Below, one piece after another: positions 8,330-16,959 of a stretch of DNA of 33,078 nucleotides (position 1 is the first letter of the stretch; the number at the start of each line of letters is the position of its first letter). The stretch covers positions 1 through 33,078 of the forward strand of contig JAJDEG010000271.1 in NCBI GenBank assembly GCA_029259895.1, in the 5' to 3' direction. The position numbers and the translations under genes were made by a program. The notes under the pieces were generated by a model. It saw nothing but the letters and a program-made list of their open reading frames with translations. It made no database searches and was not told the origin of the DNA. The DNA is from Planctomycetota bacterium. Its GTDB lineage: Bacteria; Planctomycetota; Planctomycetia; Pirellulales; PLA5.

Positions 8330-9418
8330 CTAAGGATTGACGAGCGCCGCGCGGACGTCGGCTGGTTCGATGTTCGCGGCGAGTTCGACGTGGCCGAGTT
8401 TCGTCGGCAGCACGAATCGCAGTCGGCCGTGTTCGACCTTCTTGTCGCTCGACATCGCGGCAATTAGTTCGTCGTGGTCGAGCGGCGGCACTTCGATGGG
8501 CAGGGCGAGCGCGACGAGCAAATCGTGCTGTCGGCGCACGAACGTTTCGTCGACGCGACCGAGGCGCTGAGCGAGCCGCGCGGCACACATCATGCCAATC
8601 GACACTGCTTCGCCGTGCAGCAATTGACCATAGCCGGCCACGGCCTCTAGCGCATGAGCGAACGTGTGACCGTAGTTGAGTACGGCGCGAAGGCCCGTCG
8701 TCTCGCGTTCGTCTTGCTCGACGACGTCGGCTTTAAGGCGGCAACAGCGCTCGATTGTCGGAATAAGTACGCCGGACTCGCGGGAATTGAGTCCAGCGAC
8801 GTTGGCTTCGAGGAAGGCGAAGAAGTCGGCGTCGAGAATCACGCCGTATTTGACGACTTCGGCCAAGCCCGAGCGGTATTCGCGGTCGGCGAGCGTGGCG
8901 AGAACGTCGACGTCGATCAGCACGCCGCGCGGCTGCCAGAACGCCCCGACCATGTTCTTGGCCTTGGGGAGGTTGATGCCGACCTTGCCGCCAACCGAGC
9001 TATCGACCATAGCGAGGAGCGTGGTGGGAATCTGGATGAATTCGAGTCCACGGGCGTAAGTGGCGGCGACGAAGCCGGCCAGATCGCCAACGACGCCCCC
9101 TCCAACGGCGGCGATGACGCTGGTGCGGGACGCGCCAAGGTCGAGCAGTTTTTGCCACAATTCCGCGGCGACCTCGACGGATTTGGACGGCTCGCCCGGC
9201 TCGACGACAACGATATCGACGTCTAGTCCGCGCTGGGCGAGGCTTTCGGCAACTTGCACGGCGTGCGGCGATTCGACGTTTGCATCGGCGATGACCACCG
9301 TATGGCTGGCGTCCGATCGTGCGGCAAAGAACGCGCCGGCGTCGGAGAGGTTGCCCTGCGCGATTTCAATGGAATACGCCCGCGATCCGAGGCGTACGTC
9401 GACGTTTACGGCGTTCAC
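8330..9418 (-). CDS. aroB: 3-dehydroquinate synthase
   Basis: AroB converts DAHP to 3-dehydroquinate, the second step of the shikimate pathway to aromatic amino acids, using NAD+ and a divalent metal in the cytoplasm. The 362 residues match the family's usual length. GGGVVGDLAGFVAATYARG is the NAD-binding glycine-rich region. IPTTLLAMVDSSVGGKVGINL and KNMVGAFWQP are strongly conserved family motifs. EVVKYG, LNYGHTFAHALE and the HGEAVSIGM segment carry metal ligands. The start appears to be GTG at 9418, with a weak GGGA site upstream. No other shikimate gene is adjacent, and it converges on the receiver-like gene. Confidence 0.96.
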   Translation of the reverse strand: MNAVNVDVRLGSRAYSIEIAQGNLSDAGAFFAARSDASHTVVIADANVESPHAVQVAESLAQRGLDVDIVVVEPGEPSKSVEVAAELWQKLLDLGASRTSVIAAVGGGVVGDLAGFVAATYARGLEFIQIPTTLLAMVDSSVGGKVGINLPKAKNMVGAFWQPRGVLIDVDVLATLADREYRSGLAEVVKYGVILDADFFAFLEANVAGLNSRESGVLIPTIERCCRLKADVVEQDERETTGLRAVLNYGHTFAHALEAVAGYGQLLHGEAVSIGMMCAARLAQRLGRVDETFVRRQHDLLVALALPIEVPPLDHDELIAAMSSDKKVEHGRLRFVLPTKLGHVELAANIEPADVRAALVNP

Positions 9419-9844
9419 GATGTTTCCCAGTTAGCGTGCGTGCGGTCGTGCGGTCGAACGCGAGGTTTAACACGGCTTCGACGCGAATGGAAGCGGCCGA
9501 TTAGCGGTCGCACGCGGGATATGTGTCGGTTTGTATCAGCCAAGTGAGGATGAATGGGCACTATTCCCTGTGGATTGCCGCAAAATCGTATCGAGCCACC
9601 AAAACCCGCTTACCGGGTTCTAGCGAATCCTTCCCTACCGATGGTACGATGACGCGCAGTACCCACCCGAAAGGTTAGACGCAGGTCCGATTAGGCCATC
9701 GAATGCGTTGCCATCGTGAAAATGAACGCGATGGTAGTTGTGCGACCCTAATGGGCATTGCTTCTAGAGGGTGGGTTGGTTCGCATTGGGGCAGCGCCCA
9801 CTAACAAGTGGAGCATGTGACAAGAAACGAAGGGAAGTGCTGTG
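9419..9844. other. gene-poor divergent region between aroB and the LuxR-type regulator
   Basis: No convincing ORF was seen in these 426 bases. A short hairpin, AACCCG and CGGGTT around a five-base loop, lies at 9603-9619 without a T-run. The region must hold divergent promoters for aroB and the regulator, but no promoter match by eye was convincing. GGGAAG just before ATG 9845 is a likely ribosome site for the regulator. The long leader leaves room for regulation. Confidence 0.4.
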
Positions 9845-10480
9845 ATGAGTATTCGAGTAGTGATCGCCGATGAGCAGGAGATCGTGCGGCTTGGATTGAA
9901 GAATCTATTGGAGAGCAACAGCGAGATAAAGATCGTCGCTCAGGCGTCGAGCGGCGATCAGGTTTTGGATTTGGTGAAGAAGCACAAACCGGACGTTGTG
10001 CTGCTCGAGTCGAAGTTGCCCGGCATGGACGGGTTGCAGATTCTCGGTCGCATCAAGCTCGACTCGCCCGAAATGCGGGTCGTTCTGTTCACGGGTCAGG
10101 AAAACGCCCGGCATCTTGCCCGCGCCGTCGCGCTCGGAGCCGAAGGCTACCTGAGCAAACAGGCGAAGAAAGAGGACTTAATTCGCGTGGTAAAGGCCGC
10201 AGCGCAGGGCGAACAGACTTGGTCGCGGTCTGAGTTGCGGCGCGTTGGCGCGGCGATGGCGAGTCCTACGGGCGTCGAGAATGTCGACGTTTCATTGACC
10301 AAGCGCGAGATCGAAGTGCTTCGGTTGATGGTCGACGGGGCAACGAATCGCGACATCGCCAAGGAATTGAAGATTAGCTACGAAACGATCAAGGAGCACG
10401 TGCAGCACGTGCTGCGAAAGGTCGGCGTTACCGACCGAACGCAAGCGGCCGTTTGGGCCGTACGCAACAACGTGATCTGA
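9845..10480 (+). CDS. NarL/FixJ-type response regulator with Glu at the phospho-acceptor position
   Basis: The 211-residue product has a receiver domain (residues 1-120) and a C-terminal LuxR helix-turn-helix (residues about 145-211; LTKREIEVLRLMVDGATNRDIA, ISYETIKEHVQHVLRKVGV). Such regulators bind DNA as dimers when phosphorylated. The receiver keeps its acidic pair (D9, E10), Thr-83 and Lys-105, but the acceptor site reads VVLLESKLPGMDG, with GAG (Glu-55, bases 10007-10009) in place of Asp. Asp-to-Glu changes here often mimic the phosphorylated state, so it may be constitutively active or controlled at expression level. I use ATG 9845 (GGGAAG upstream) rather than GTG 9842. No histidine kinase is nearby. 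A GC-rich hairpin follows the stop. Confidence 0.92.
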   Translation: MSIRVVIADEQEIVRLGLKNLLESNSEIKIVAQASSGDQVLDLVKKHKPDVVLLESKLPGMDGLQILGRIKLDSPEMRVVLFTGQENARHLARAVALGAEGYLSKQAKKEDLIRVVKAAAQGEQTWSRSELRRVGAAMASPTGVENVDVSLTKREIEVLRLMVDGATNRDIAKELKISYETIKEHVQHVLRKVGVTDRTQAAVWAVRNNVI

Positions 10481-10800
10481 TCGCCTTGGTTCGGGTTTCG
10501 GTCTCGCCGCGCGTCGTGCATCGCGCGGCGAGCCGAGTTCGTCCTAGGTGTGCGTTTTCTGCGCCCCCCGGTCGTCGCATATCAACGTGCGTGCGTCGGG
10601 GCTAGTGCTACCCACTCGTTCGGGCGGAGGAATTCTCCGTGCTTTCGAGTGTGATAGTCACATAGGGCGTTTGCTGTTGCGGCGTTCCGTTTTCGGAAGC
10701 CGGCCGATCAGAAAACCCCCTCAGAGGAGCGGATTCGCTACGGTCTAGGCTTTGCGCCGTTATTCTGGGCAGCGTTAGGGCAGCATCAAGGAGGTGGCCG
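10481..10800. other. 320-base stretch without a supported gene
   Basis: It contains the GC-rich hairpin at 10504-10531 and otherwise nothing I can identify. The track ORF at 10548-10748 has no recognisable motif and an unusual composition, so I do not call it. The 3' end of a small minus-strand ORF begins at 10801. Confidence 0.4.
10504..10531 (+). terminator. GC-rich hairpin after the regulator
   Basis: TCGCCGCGCG and CGCGCGGCGA form a perfect 10-bp stem with an 8-base loop, starting 24 bases after the regulator stop codon. There is no T-run, so it would be a weak intrinsic terminator or a transcript-stabilising structure. Confidence 0.45.
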
Positions 10801-11025
10801 TCAAGGTGAGACGCGGGCGACGTCGTCCGCGGTCACGGTGATCTGCCGGCAAAACCCGGAATGGATGCGGACGTATTCGAGGTTCGCGGCGGAATCGGGT
10901 GTTCCGTGCAAAGCCGTTTCGATGCGTGCGCGATCCGATGGTTCGACGTGGTCGAACTCGTCCGGCCAAATCGTGTTCGTCTCGACGATCAGCTTTTCAC
11001 GATAAGGATCGAAGGTGTCGGGCAT
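10801..11025 (-). CDS. small hypothetical protein (about 74 residues)
   Basis: I take ATG 11025 as the start, giving MPDTFDPYREKLIVETNTIWP and so on. The track's longer version begins with an Arg/Pro-rich stretch that looks like read-through of non-coding DNA. The product is acidic and soluble, with no membrane segment. It has a compact pattern (LEYVRIHSGFCRQITVTADDVARV) that looks like a genuine protein rather than a shadow. I do not recognise a named family. There is no clear ribosome site and no operon partner: it faces the regulator's 3' end and diverges from the metallopeptidase. Confidence 0.5.
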   Translation of the reverse strand: MPDTFDPYREKLIVETNTIWPDEFDHVEPSDRARIETALHGTPDSAANLEYVRIHSGFCRQITVTADDVARVSP

Positions 11026-11509
11026 GGCCGGAGTGGCAACGGTTGCCTTTCGGGGGAATTTCGGTCGCACACAATAGCGACGGGAGCGATTGGCGGGCAC
11101 TGCCAATCCGGGACGGACCGTCGAGCGGTCAGTTTAGCGTAATTCTCGCCGGGCCGGGAAGGGGGCGTTGCCGACGGACGAAGGTGGCGCGCACTTGGCT
11201 TGCCGAGACGGTCGATCCGCGTTCTCGCGTTGACGAATCTCGGCGCGGACGCGGCCATAAGACGCATGGCCGTCCGTGCCAATTTGGCGATTCGCGTCCG
11301 TAAACGTCGCGATTCGGCTCCGTATGGTGATGTTCGTTCGCCGATATATACTTGGTACGCCATCGTGCTGAACGCCATGCGAATCTAGAATCCGGCGGCG
11401 GAACGATCGGGGCAATTTGGGATATTGCGTCGAGCTTTGGCTAAACGGGCTGTTGGCCCAAGACGAATTTTGAAATTGGTATCGGAACGCGGTTGAGGTC
11501 TTGCAGACT
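11026..11509. other. 484-base gap before the metallopeptidase
   Basis: No ORF here has recognisable features. The track ORFs are Arg-rich and unsupported on either strand. The only structure noticed is the strong imperfect hairpin at 11242-11280. The region probably carries divergent promoters for the small minus ORF and for the metallopeptidase operon. Confidence 0.35.
11242..11280. repeat. intergenic hairpin with two-base bulge
   Basis: GGCGCGGACGCGGCCAT (11242-11258) pairs with ATGGCCGTCCGTGCC (11266-11280). This gives 15 pairs, including one G-U, with a two-base bulge and a seven-base loop. It lies about 230 bases upstream of the metallopeptidase start. It could be an RNA element or a decayed repeat; no T-run follows. 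Confidence 0.4.
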
Positions 11510-12541
11510 ATGGTGCGACGGCGAAAACGCGAGCCTCGATGGGCGGAATACACGGCCGATAAACTGCTCGAAATGCGGTTTTGCGACCTCGGGTTGCGGC
11601 TGGAAGACAGTCCGCTGTGGGAACGCGTGGAACGGCTTTACGACGAGCTCGAACATCGCGAGATTAACTTCCGCCCGCACTGCTGGCTGGCGGAAGAGTG
11701 GTTTTCGCCGGATGGCGTGCCGGGCATCGCGATACCGTTTTATTTGGCGCACCCTCGTTTAACGCGGCTCGAGAAGCAACAGATGCTCGAGGCCGAGGGG
11801 GGCAACGAAGATTGGTGCATGAAGATTTTGCGGCACGAGGCGGGGCACACGTTGGACACGGCGTATCGGCTGCACCGACGTTTGCGTTTTCGCGAGATAT
11901 TCGGCAAGGTTTCCGATCCGTATCCGGAATACTATCAGCCGAAGCCGTACAGCCGCAGCTACGTGCTGCATCTCGACCTGTGGTACGCCCAGAGCCATCC
12001 GGCCGAAGACTTTGCCGAGACGTTTGCGGTGTGGCTGCGGCCGAGATCTCGCTGGCGTTCGCAATATCAAGAATGGCCGGCGTTGGCGAAGTTGGAATAC
12101 GTCGATGAGTTGATGGACGAAATCGCCGGAAAGACGGCCGCAGTGCGTTCGTCGCGGCACGTGGAACCAATCCGCGATAGTCGCAAGACATTGGGCGAGC
12201 ATTACGCGGAAAAGCGCAAGCGCTATCTTTACGATACGCCGCCGATATACGACCGCGAACTGCGCCGACTATTTTCCGATGCGCCGGAGCACGTCAAGCG
12301 ACCGTCCGCGGCGGCGTTTCTGCGCCGCATTCGCGTCAAGCTCCGTCGCGTCGTCGGCCAATGGACCGGACAGTATCAATACGTCATCAATCAAGTGTTA
12401 GGCGAAATGATCGACCGCTGCCGCGAGTTGAATTTGCGTCTGACGACGCCGGCCCGGCAGGCCGAGCGGGACGCGCTGGTGATGGTTACGGTACAAACGA
12501 TGAACTATCTTCACGCCGGGCACCATAGGCTGGCACTATGA
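11510..12541 (+). CDS. putative zinc metallopeptidase (gluzincin type)
   Basis: The product has about 343 residues from ATG 11510, which I prefer over the TTG at 11501; GAGG lies 11 bases upstream. It has no signal peptide, so it is probably cytoplasmic. KILRHEAGHTLDT (about residues 106-117) carries the HExxH zinc motif. HPAEDFAETFAVWL (about 163-176) offers the third Glu ligand in the context seen in 'putative zinc-binding metallopeptidase' families. The C-terminal third is basic and helical. Its stop overlaps the next start by four bases (ATGA), so it is almost certainly translated together with the ATP-grasp enzyme. A joint role in making and trimming a peptide bond is inferred. The substrate is unknown. 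Confidence 0.72.
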   Translation: MVRRRKREPRWAEYTADKLLEMRFCDLGLRLEDSPLWERVERLYDELEHREINFRPHCWLAEEWFSPDGVPGIAIPFYLAHPRLTRLEKQQMLEAEGGNEDWCMKILRHEAGHTLDTAYRLHRRLRFREIFGKVSDPYPEYYQPKPYSRSYVLHLDLWYAQSHPAEDFAETFAVWLRPRSRWRSQYQEWPALAKLEYVDELMDEIAGKTAAVRSSRHVEPIRDSRKTLGEHYAEKRKRYLYDTPPIYDRELRRLFSDAPEHVKRPSAAAFLRRIRVKLRRVVGQWTGQYQYVINQVLGEMIDRCRELNLRLTTPARQAERDALVMVTVQTMNYLHAGHHRLAL

Positions 12542-13569
12542 AAAAGCTGCGAATCCTCGTGCCGATGCACGTCACGCTGGTGCCCCCGGACACGCTCGAC
12601 GGATACAGCGAAAAGGAAATCGCCGAGTGGAAAACGGAATTCGACGTCGTTCACACGCTTCGCGAAGCCGGCCACGAGGTGCGCCCTCTCGGATTGATCG
12701 ACGACCTGACGGAATTGCGGAAGGCGATCAGCGACTGGAAGCCGCACGTCGCGTTCAATCTGCTCGAAGAGTTTCACAGCGTACCGACGTACGATCAGCA
12801 CGTCGTGAGCTATCTCGAGTTGATGCGGCAGCCGTACACCGGTTGCAATCCGCGGGGTCTGATGCTGTCGCACGACAAGGAGCTTTCCAAGAAACTGCTC
12901 ACGTATCATCGGATCGCCACGCCGGGCTTCGTCGTGTTTCAGCGCAACCGGACGGTCAAGCGGCCGGTAAAGTTGAAGTTTCCGCTGATCGTGAAATCGG
13001 CGACCGAGGATGCGTCGCTGGGCATTTCGCAGGCGTCGATCGTAACGAGCGACGAGAAACTCAAGGACCGCGTGGCATTCATATTCGATCAGCTCAACTC
13101 CGACGCGCTCGTCGAGGAATACATCAACGGGCGCGAATTGTACGTCGGCATGATGGGAAACGAGCGGCTGCAAACGTTTCCGGTCTGGGAGATGTCGTTC
13201 GCGGGCATGCCCGAGGGTGCCCCGAAGATCGCCACACGGCGCGTGAAGTGGGACTACGTCTATCAAAAGAAGTACGGCATCATGACCGACGCCGCGGTCG
13301 ATTTGACGCCGGAACAAGAGCGGCGCATTGCCGCCATTTGCAAGCGAGTGTTTCGAGTGCTGGGGATGAGCGGTTACGCGCGAATGGATTTGCGGATGAC
13401 CGAAGACGGTCGCTTCTACGTTCTCGAAGCGAATCCGAATCCCAACCTTTCCTACGGCGAAGATTTTTCCGAGTCGGCGGAGAAATCCGGCGTCCAGTAC
13501 GGCGAACTTCTGCAGAAGATTATCAGCCTCGGCATGAACTACCGAGCGGCTTGGGCTCAGCAAGATTAG
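12538..13569 (+). CDS. ATP-grasp ligase related to D-alanine-D-alanine ligases
   Basis: The 343-residue product has the D-Ala-D-Ala ligase architecture. An N-terminal pre-ATP-grasp domain (MKKLRILVPMHVTLVPP) is followed by YTGCNPRGLMLSHDKELSKKLL, then FPLIVKSATEDASLGIS, VEEYINGRELYVGMMG and the metal-binding end YARMDLRMTEDGRFYVLEANPNPNLS. ATP-grasp enzymes activate a carboxylate as an acyl-phosphate and join it to an amine. It is probably not the cell-wall Ddl. The neighbours are not peptidoglycan genes, and the gene is coupled by a 4-bp overlap to a zinc metallopeptidase. Homologues in such contexts are usually annotated only as ATP-grasp proteins. It converges on moaD with an 18-base gap. 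Confidence 0.85.
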   Translation: MKKLRILVPMHVTLVPPDTLDGYSEKEIAEWKTEFDVVHTLREAGHEVRPLGLIDDLTELRKAISDWKPHVAFNLLEEFHSVPTYDQHVVSYLELMRQPYTGCNPRGLMLSHDKELSKKLLTYHRIATPGFVVFQRNRTVKRPVKLKFPLIVKSATEDASLGISQASIVTSDEKLKDRVAFIFDQLNSDALVEEYINGRELYVGMMGNERLQTFPVWEMSFAGMPEGAPKIATRRVKWDYVYQKKYGIMTDAAVDLTPEQERRIAAICKRVFRVLGMSGYARMDLRMTEDGRFYVLEANPNPNLSYGEDFSESAEKSGVQYGELLQKIISLGMNYRAAWAQQD

Positions 13570-13587
13570 CCTAGCGGTTCGTTGGCA

Positions 13588-13842
13588 TCACCCGCCGCTT
13601 ACGGGCGGAATGACGGCAATCTCCTCGCCGCCTGCTAAGACGGCAGCGTCGGCCGCATATTCGTGCCCGACAGCGAGCATCGAATGCCGCAGCAGCGAGG
13701 CGAGCGACGGAAACTCCTCTGCGAGCTGGTTCTTCAGCAGCGCAATGGTGCAACCGGCTGGCAAATCGCGCTCGACGGACTCGCAGCCGGCAAGATCGCG
13801 GGCCGCAGCGAAAAAGCGAACGGTGACTCGAGTGGTCGGCAT
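13588..13842 (-). CDS. moaD: MoaD/ThiS-family sulfur carrier (molybdopterin synthase small subunit)
   Basis: The 84-residue ubiquitin-like protein starts MPTTRVTVRFFAAARDLAGCES, the typical MoaD first strand and helix. It ends GEEIAVIPPVSGG, with the C-terminal Gly-Gly needed for adenylation and thiocarboxylation. MoaD donates sulfur to precursor Z within molybdopterin synthase after activation by a MoeB-type E1. A MoeB/ThiF-like enzyme is encoded at 28.7 kb. The partner MoaE was not seen in this window. The gene lies 45 bases after the stop of the large FAD/Fe-S oxidoreductase on the same strand, so it may be co-transcribed with it. Confidence 0.9.
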   Translation of the reverse strand: MPTTRVTVRFFAAARDLAGCESVERDLPAGCTIALLKNQLAEEFPSLASLLRHSMLAVGHEYAADAAVLAGGEEIAVIPPVSGG

Positions 13843-13887
13843 GCTTGCGCGTTCGGGCTTTGGGAGTGCTGGCTTGGCGATGATTGC

Positions 13888-16878
13888 TTAGGTAACGATC
13901 AACTCGGAGCCGCGGGCTTTTAGGATCGCGTCGCCCTGCGGCATGCGTCCGTAGGCGAGCGCGAGCAGTTTGAGCGGATGGACCGTGGGCCGGGTCGTGC
14001 CTTGTTCCATTTGGATCTTGCACGCGCTGCACTCGGTGGCACCGGCGTGCATTTGGCCTTGTCGGAGCCAAGAGATCAAGTCCCAGCCCGCCCGGAGGCT
14101 GGTGCGATAGTTCTTTCGCGCGAGTCCAAACGTGCCGGCCATGCCGCTGCAACCATGTTCTTCGGACAGCACATTCAAGCCAGGGATGAGGCGCAACAAG
14201 TGCTCGCCGGGCGTGCCGACTCGCAGCGCACGGACGTGGCACGGTTGGTGATAGGCGACCGTGGCGTCGATGCGACGCAGATCGTCGAGCCGCAGTCGCT
14301 TATCGAGGTGCATTCGCCAGACGTACGTGCAGGCTTCGCTCGTATTTGCCGCGACCAGCCGGGCCTCGTCGTCGTCGAGAAGATTGGGATACTCGTGCGT
14401 AAGGCACAGCGCGGCGGCCGGTTCGGTGGCAACGATGTGATAGCCCTGCCGCACGGCATCCGCGAGAATTGCGATGTTGCGTTCGGCGAGGCGACGCGCC
14501 CGTTCGACCGCGCCCATGGCGATCATCGCCATACCGGATTGCATCGACTGGGCAGGGACGAGTACGGAGACGCCGTTGTGCTCGAGAATCGCGACCAACG
14601 CCTCGCCGACGTGCGGATCGAAATAGTTGGCGTATACGTCGGCGAAGTAGAGAACTTTGTGTTCGGCGGCGAGGTTGGGGCGCGTTAGCTTGCGTTTTGC
14701 GGCGAGACGGTGAAAGGATCGCCGCGCCAGCCGCGGCAGTTTTCGACCGTGCGCCAGACCAAAAAACCGTTCCATGAGCCAGCGCATCGGTCGGTTGCCG
14801 ATGGCCCAGTTAGAAAGTGGTCGGACCAAGCCGGCCAGAGCGGCGACGAGATCGAGCCTGGTAAGCAGCCACTCGCTGGGACGCAAGCCGCTGTTTGCGA
14901 CATGGGCCGCGCGGGCTTCGACCATGAGCTTGGGAATGTCGACTTCGGCGGGGCATTCCAGTCGGCACTGGTGGCAATGAACGCATAGGTCGGCCAACTG
15001 CTTAAACCCGTCGCCAGCAAGGAGCTCGTTTTCGAGCCGGCCCGTGAGGATCGAGCGAAGCAGGTTGGCCTTCGCCCTGGGAGAGGCCTCTTCGCGAGGG
15101 GCAGCGCGAAAAATGGGGCACATGCGCTCGGTATCGAGTTGCGTTCGGCATGCGCCGCAGCCGTTGCACGCCCGGGCAGCGTGAACGATGGACTGCTGCG
15201 CCCAGTTCAGTTCCAGCGGCACGACCTCCGCCCGCGCGTCGACTCCGGTCGGTTTGGTGGTCGGTTCGTCGGACCGTATGTCGGACGCGCTCGTGGCGGC
15301 TTGGACACGGCGGAGATTTCGTGTGAGCTGGTGTGGGTCGCCGCCGACGACTTTGCCGGGGTTTAGTATGTTTTGAGGGTCGAAGGCCTGCTTTACTTCG
15401 GCGAAGACGTCGCAGAGCTTGCCGTGCTGGCGGGGTAAGAAGCCGGTGCGGCTGAGGCCGGCGCCCAACTCGCCGCCGATCGCTCCGCCGAGGTCCAGCA
15501 CGGTGCGATACAAATCGTCGGCCAACACACGCATGCGGCCGACGTCGTCTTCGTTGGCCAAGTCGAGAAATGGTCGCACGTGCAAGCGGCCGTGGGCGGC
15601 GTGCCCGTAGACCGACGCCGTGACGTGCCGTTGCTTAAAAATGTTTTGCAACTCGACGAGAAACTCGGCCAGCCGCGGCGGCGGCACGACGACGTCCTCG
15701 ACGAACGGCAGCGGCCGGGACGTGCCTTGCAAGCGATACAAGCGCGGCACGACACGCGTGGCCAGTTGCCAATACAGGTCGACTTCCTGCGGGTCGATCG
15801 TCGATCGCGCGTCGACCGCCAGGCGATGCTCGTCGCGGGCCAGTCGCGCAATCGCGGCGACTTTGTCCCGCAGTTCGGCCGGCGAATCGCAATCGACCTC
15901 GACGACCAGTGCGGCCTCGATCGTGGCGGGAACGAGGAGATCGAAGCGGACGTCGGACTCGCGGGCGAGGCCCAAGTGCCGTCGGTCGAGTAAGTCGCAC
16001 GCTGAAAGTCCGATCGGCAGCACGACCTCGACGGTGCGGGCGGCGTTTTCGAGCCGATCGAACAATAGCAGGACGACACCGACATGCTGCGACCGGGGGG
16101 CGGTTTCGACCGTGACTTCGGTAATTGCGGCGAGTGTGCCCTCCGATCCGCTGAGCAGTCGACCGAAGTCGAGGCGTCCGTCGGCCAGCGCGCCGCGAAG
16201 CTGGTATCCGGACGAGGGGACGCGCGTGGCGGGTTGATGCTCGACGATGGTTTCGTGATGCTCAAGCAGCACGGCCGCCAGGTCGGCGGTGAGTTGCGAC
16301 CGGCGGCGCGACGATTCGTCGTCGCCGATGGCACCGAGCGAGTCGCGGCCGAGCTCGACGATTTCCCCGTCGGACAAGACCACCTGGAGGCTGCGGACGT
16401 AATCGCCGGCCGCGCCGAAGCGGAGAAAACGACTTCCCGAAGCGTTGAGTGCGACGACGCTCCCCATCGTGGTGACGGAAGCGTTTGCCGGGTCTGGCCC
16501 GAAGCGGTGTCCGTGGGCGGCTAACTGCTTGTTGAGCGAGGCGAGGACGACGCCGCTTTGAACGCGGGCCGTGCCTTCCTCGGTGTGGAGAATTCGCCGC
16601 ATGTGGCGCGAGAAATCGAGCACCAAGCCGGGCCCGAGCGCCCCGCCGGCAAGTCCGCTGCCTGCGCCGCGGGGATGGATCGAAAGGTCGTTTTCGGCGG
16701 CGTAGCGGACGCAGGCGGCGACGTCGGCGACGCCGCGGGGGCAGATCACGCCCAAAGGCTGGATTTCGTAGACGCTGGCGTCGCCGGAGTACATGGCGAG
16801 CGTCAGGTCATCGCAACGGACCTCGCCTGCCAAAAGGCCGCGCAGGTCGTCCTGAATCCGCTCGCGCTGCTGGTCCAT
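13888..16878 (-). CDS. FAD-binding and 4Fe-4S-binding oxidoreductase (YdiJ / D-2-hydroxyacid dehydrogenase type)
   Basis: The 996-residue fusion protein begins with an FAD_binding_4 domain (ICPRGVADVAACVRYAAEN, HPRGAGSGLAGGALG; residues about 40-200). The FAD-oxidase C domain follows to about residue 510, including VYGHAAHGRLHVRP. Next come two ferredoxin clusters, CNGCGAC...CP near residue 570 and CVHCHQCRLECP near residue 630. The end has CCG-type cysteine motifs (YHQPCHVRAL, CSGMAG, ECSACKIQME), as in GlcF/HdrD. Such proteins oxidise D-lactate, D-2-hydroxyglutarate or similar acids and pass electrons to quinones or other carriers. The exact substrate cannot be read from sequence. It is transcribed away from a GlcD-like gene. 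A zinc-ribbon membrane protein lies 81 bases upstream and moaD lies downstream. Confidence 0.93.
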   Translation of the reverse strand: MDQQRERIQDDLRGLLAGEVRCDDLTLAMYSGDASVYEIQPLGVICPRGVADVAACVRYAAENDLSIHPRGAGSGLAGGALGPGLVLDFSRHMRRILHTEEGTARVQSGVVLASLNKQLAAHGHRFGPDPANASVTTMGSVVALNASGSRFLRFGAAGDYVRSLQVVLSDGEIVELGRDSLGAIGDDESSRRRSQLTADLAAVLLEHHETIVEHQPATRVPSSGYQLRGALADGRLDFGRLLSGSEGTLAAITEVTVETAPRSQHVGVVLLLFDRLENAARTVEVVLPIGLSACDLLDRRHLGLARESDVRFDLLVPATIEAALVVEVDCDSPAELRDKVAAIARLARDEHRLAVDARSTIDPQEVDLYWQLATRVVPRLYRLQGTSRPLPFVEDVVVPPPRLAEFLVELQNIFKQRHVTASVYGHAAHGRLHVRPFLDLANEDDVGRMRVLADDLYRTVLDLGGAIGGELGAGLSRTGFLPRQHGKLCDVFAEVKQAFDPQNILNPGKVVGGDPHQLTRNLRRVQAATSASDIRSDEPTTKPTGVDARAEVVPLELNWAQQSIVHAARACNGCGACRTQLDTERMCPIFRAAPREEASPRAKANLLRSILTGRLENELLAGDGFKQLADLCVHCHQCRLECPAEVDIPKLMVEARAAHVANSGLRPSEWLLTRLDLVAALAGLVRPLSNWAIGNRPMRWLMERFFGLAHGRKLPRLARRSFHRLAAKRKLTRPNLAAEHKVLYFADVYANYFDPHVGEALVAILEHNGVSVLVPAQSMQSGMAMIAMGAVERARRLAERNIAILADAVRQGYHIVATEPAAALCLTHEYPNLLDDDEARLVAANTSEACTYVWRMHLDKRLRLDDLRRIDATVAYHQPCHVRALRVGTPGEHLLRLIPGLNVLSEEHGCSGMAGTFGLARKNYRTSLRAGWDLISWLRQGQMHAGATECSACKIQMEQGTTRPTVHPLKLLALAYGRMPQGDAILKARGSELIVT

Positions 16879-16959
16879 GGCGTGTTTGCACGCGTCGGGT
16901 TGTTGGCGTCGGTTCGTTCGCGCGTTTTGGGAAGCTCGTGCCGCGTCGCGTTTCGCGAC

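Noticed and set aside
10548-10748. 66-residue plus-strand ORF after the regulator
   Set aside because: No motif, no ribosome site, and it follows a terminator-like hairpin.
11134-11553. 139-residue minus-strand ORF
   Set aside because: Arg-rich composition, no recognisable pattern, and it overlaps the start of the metallopeptidase gene.
12511-13563. 350-residue minus-strand ORF
   Set aside because: Opposite-strand shadow of the ATP-grasp ligase, which has clear family motifs.
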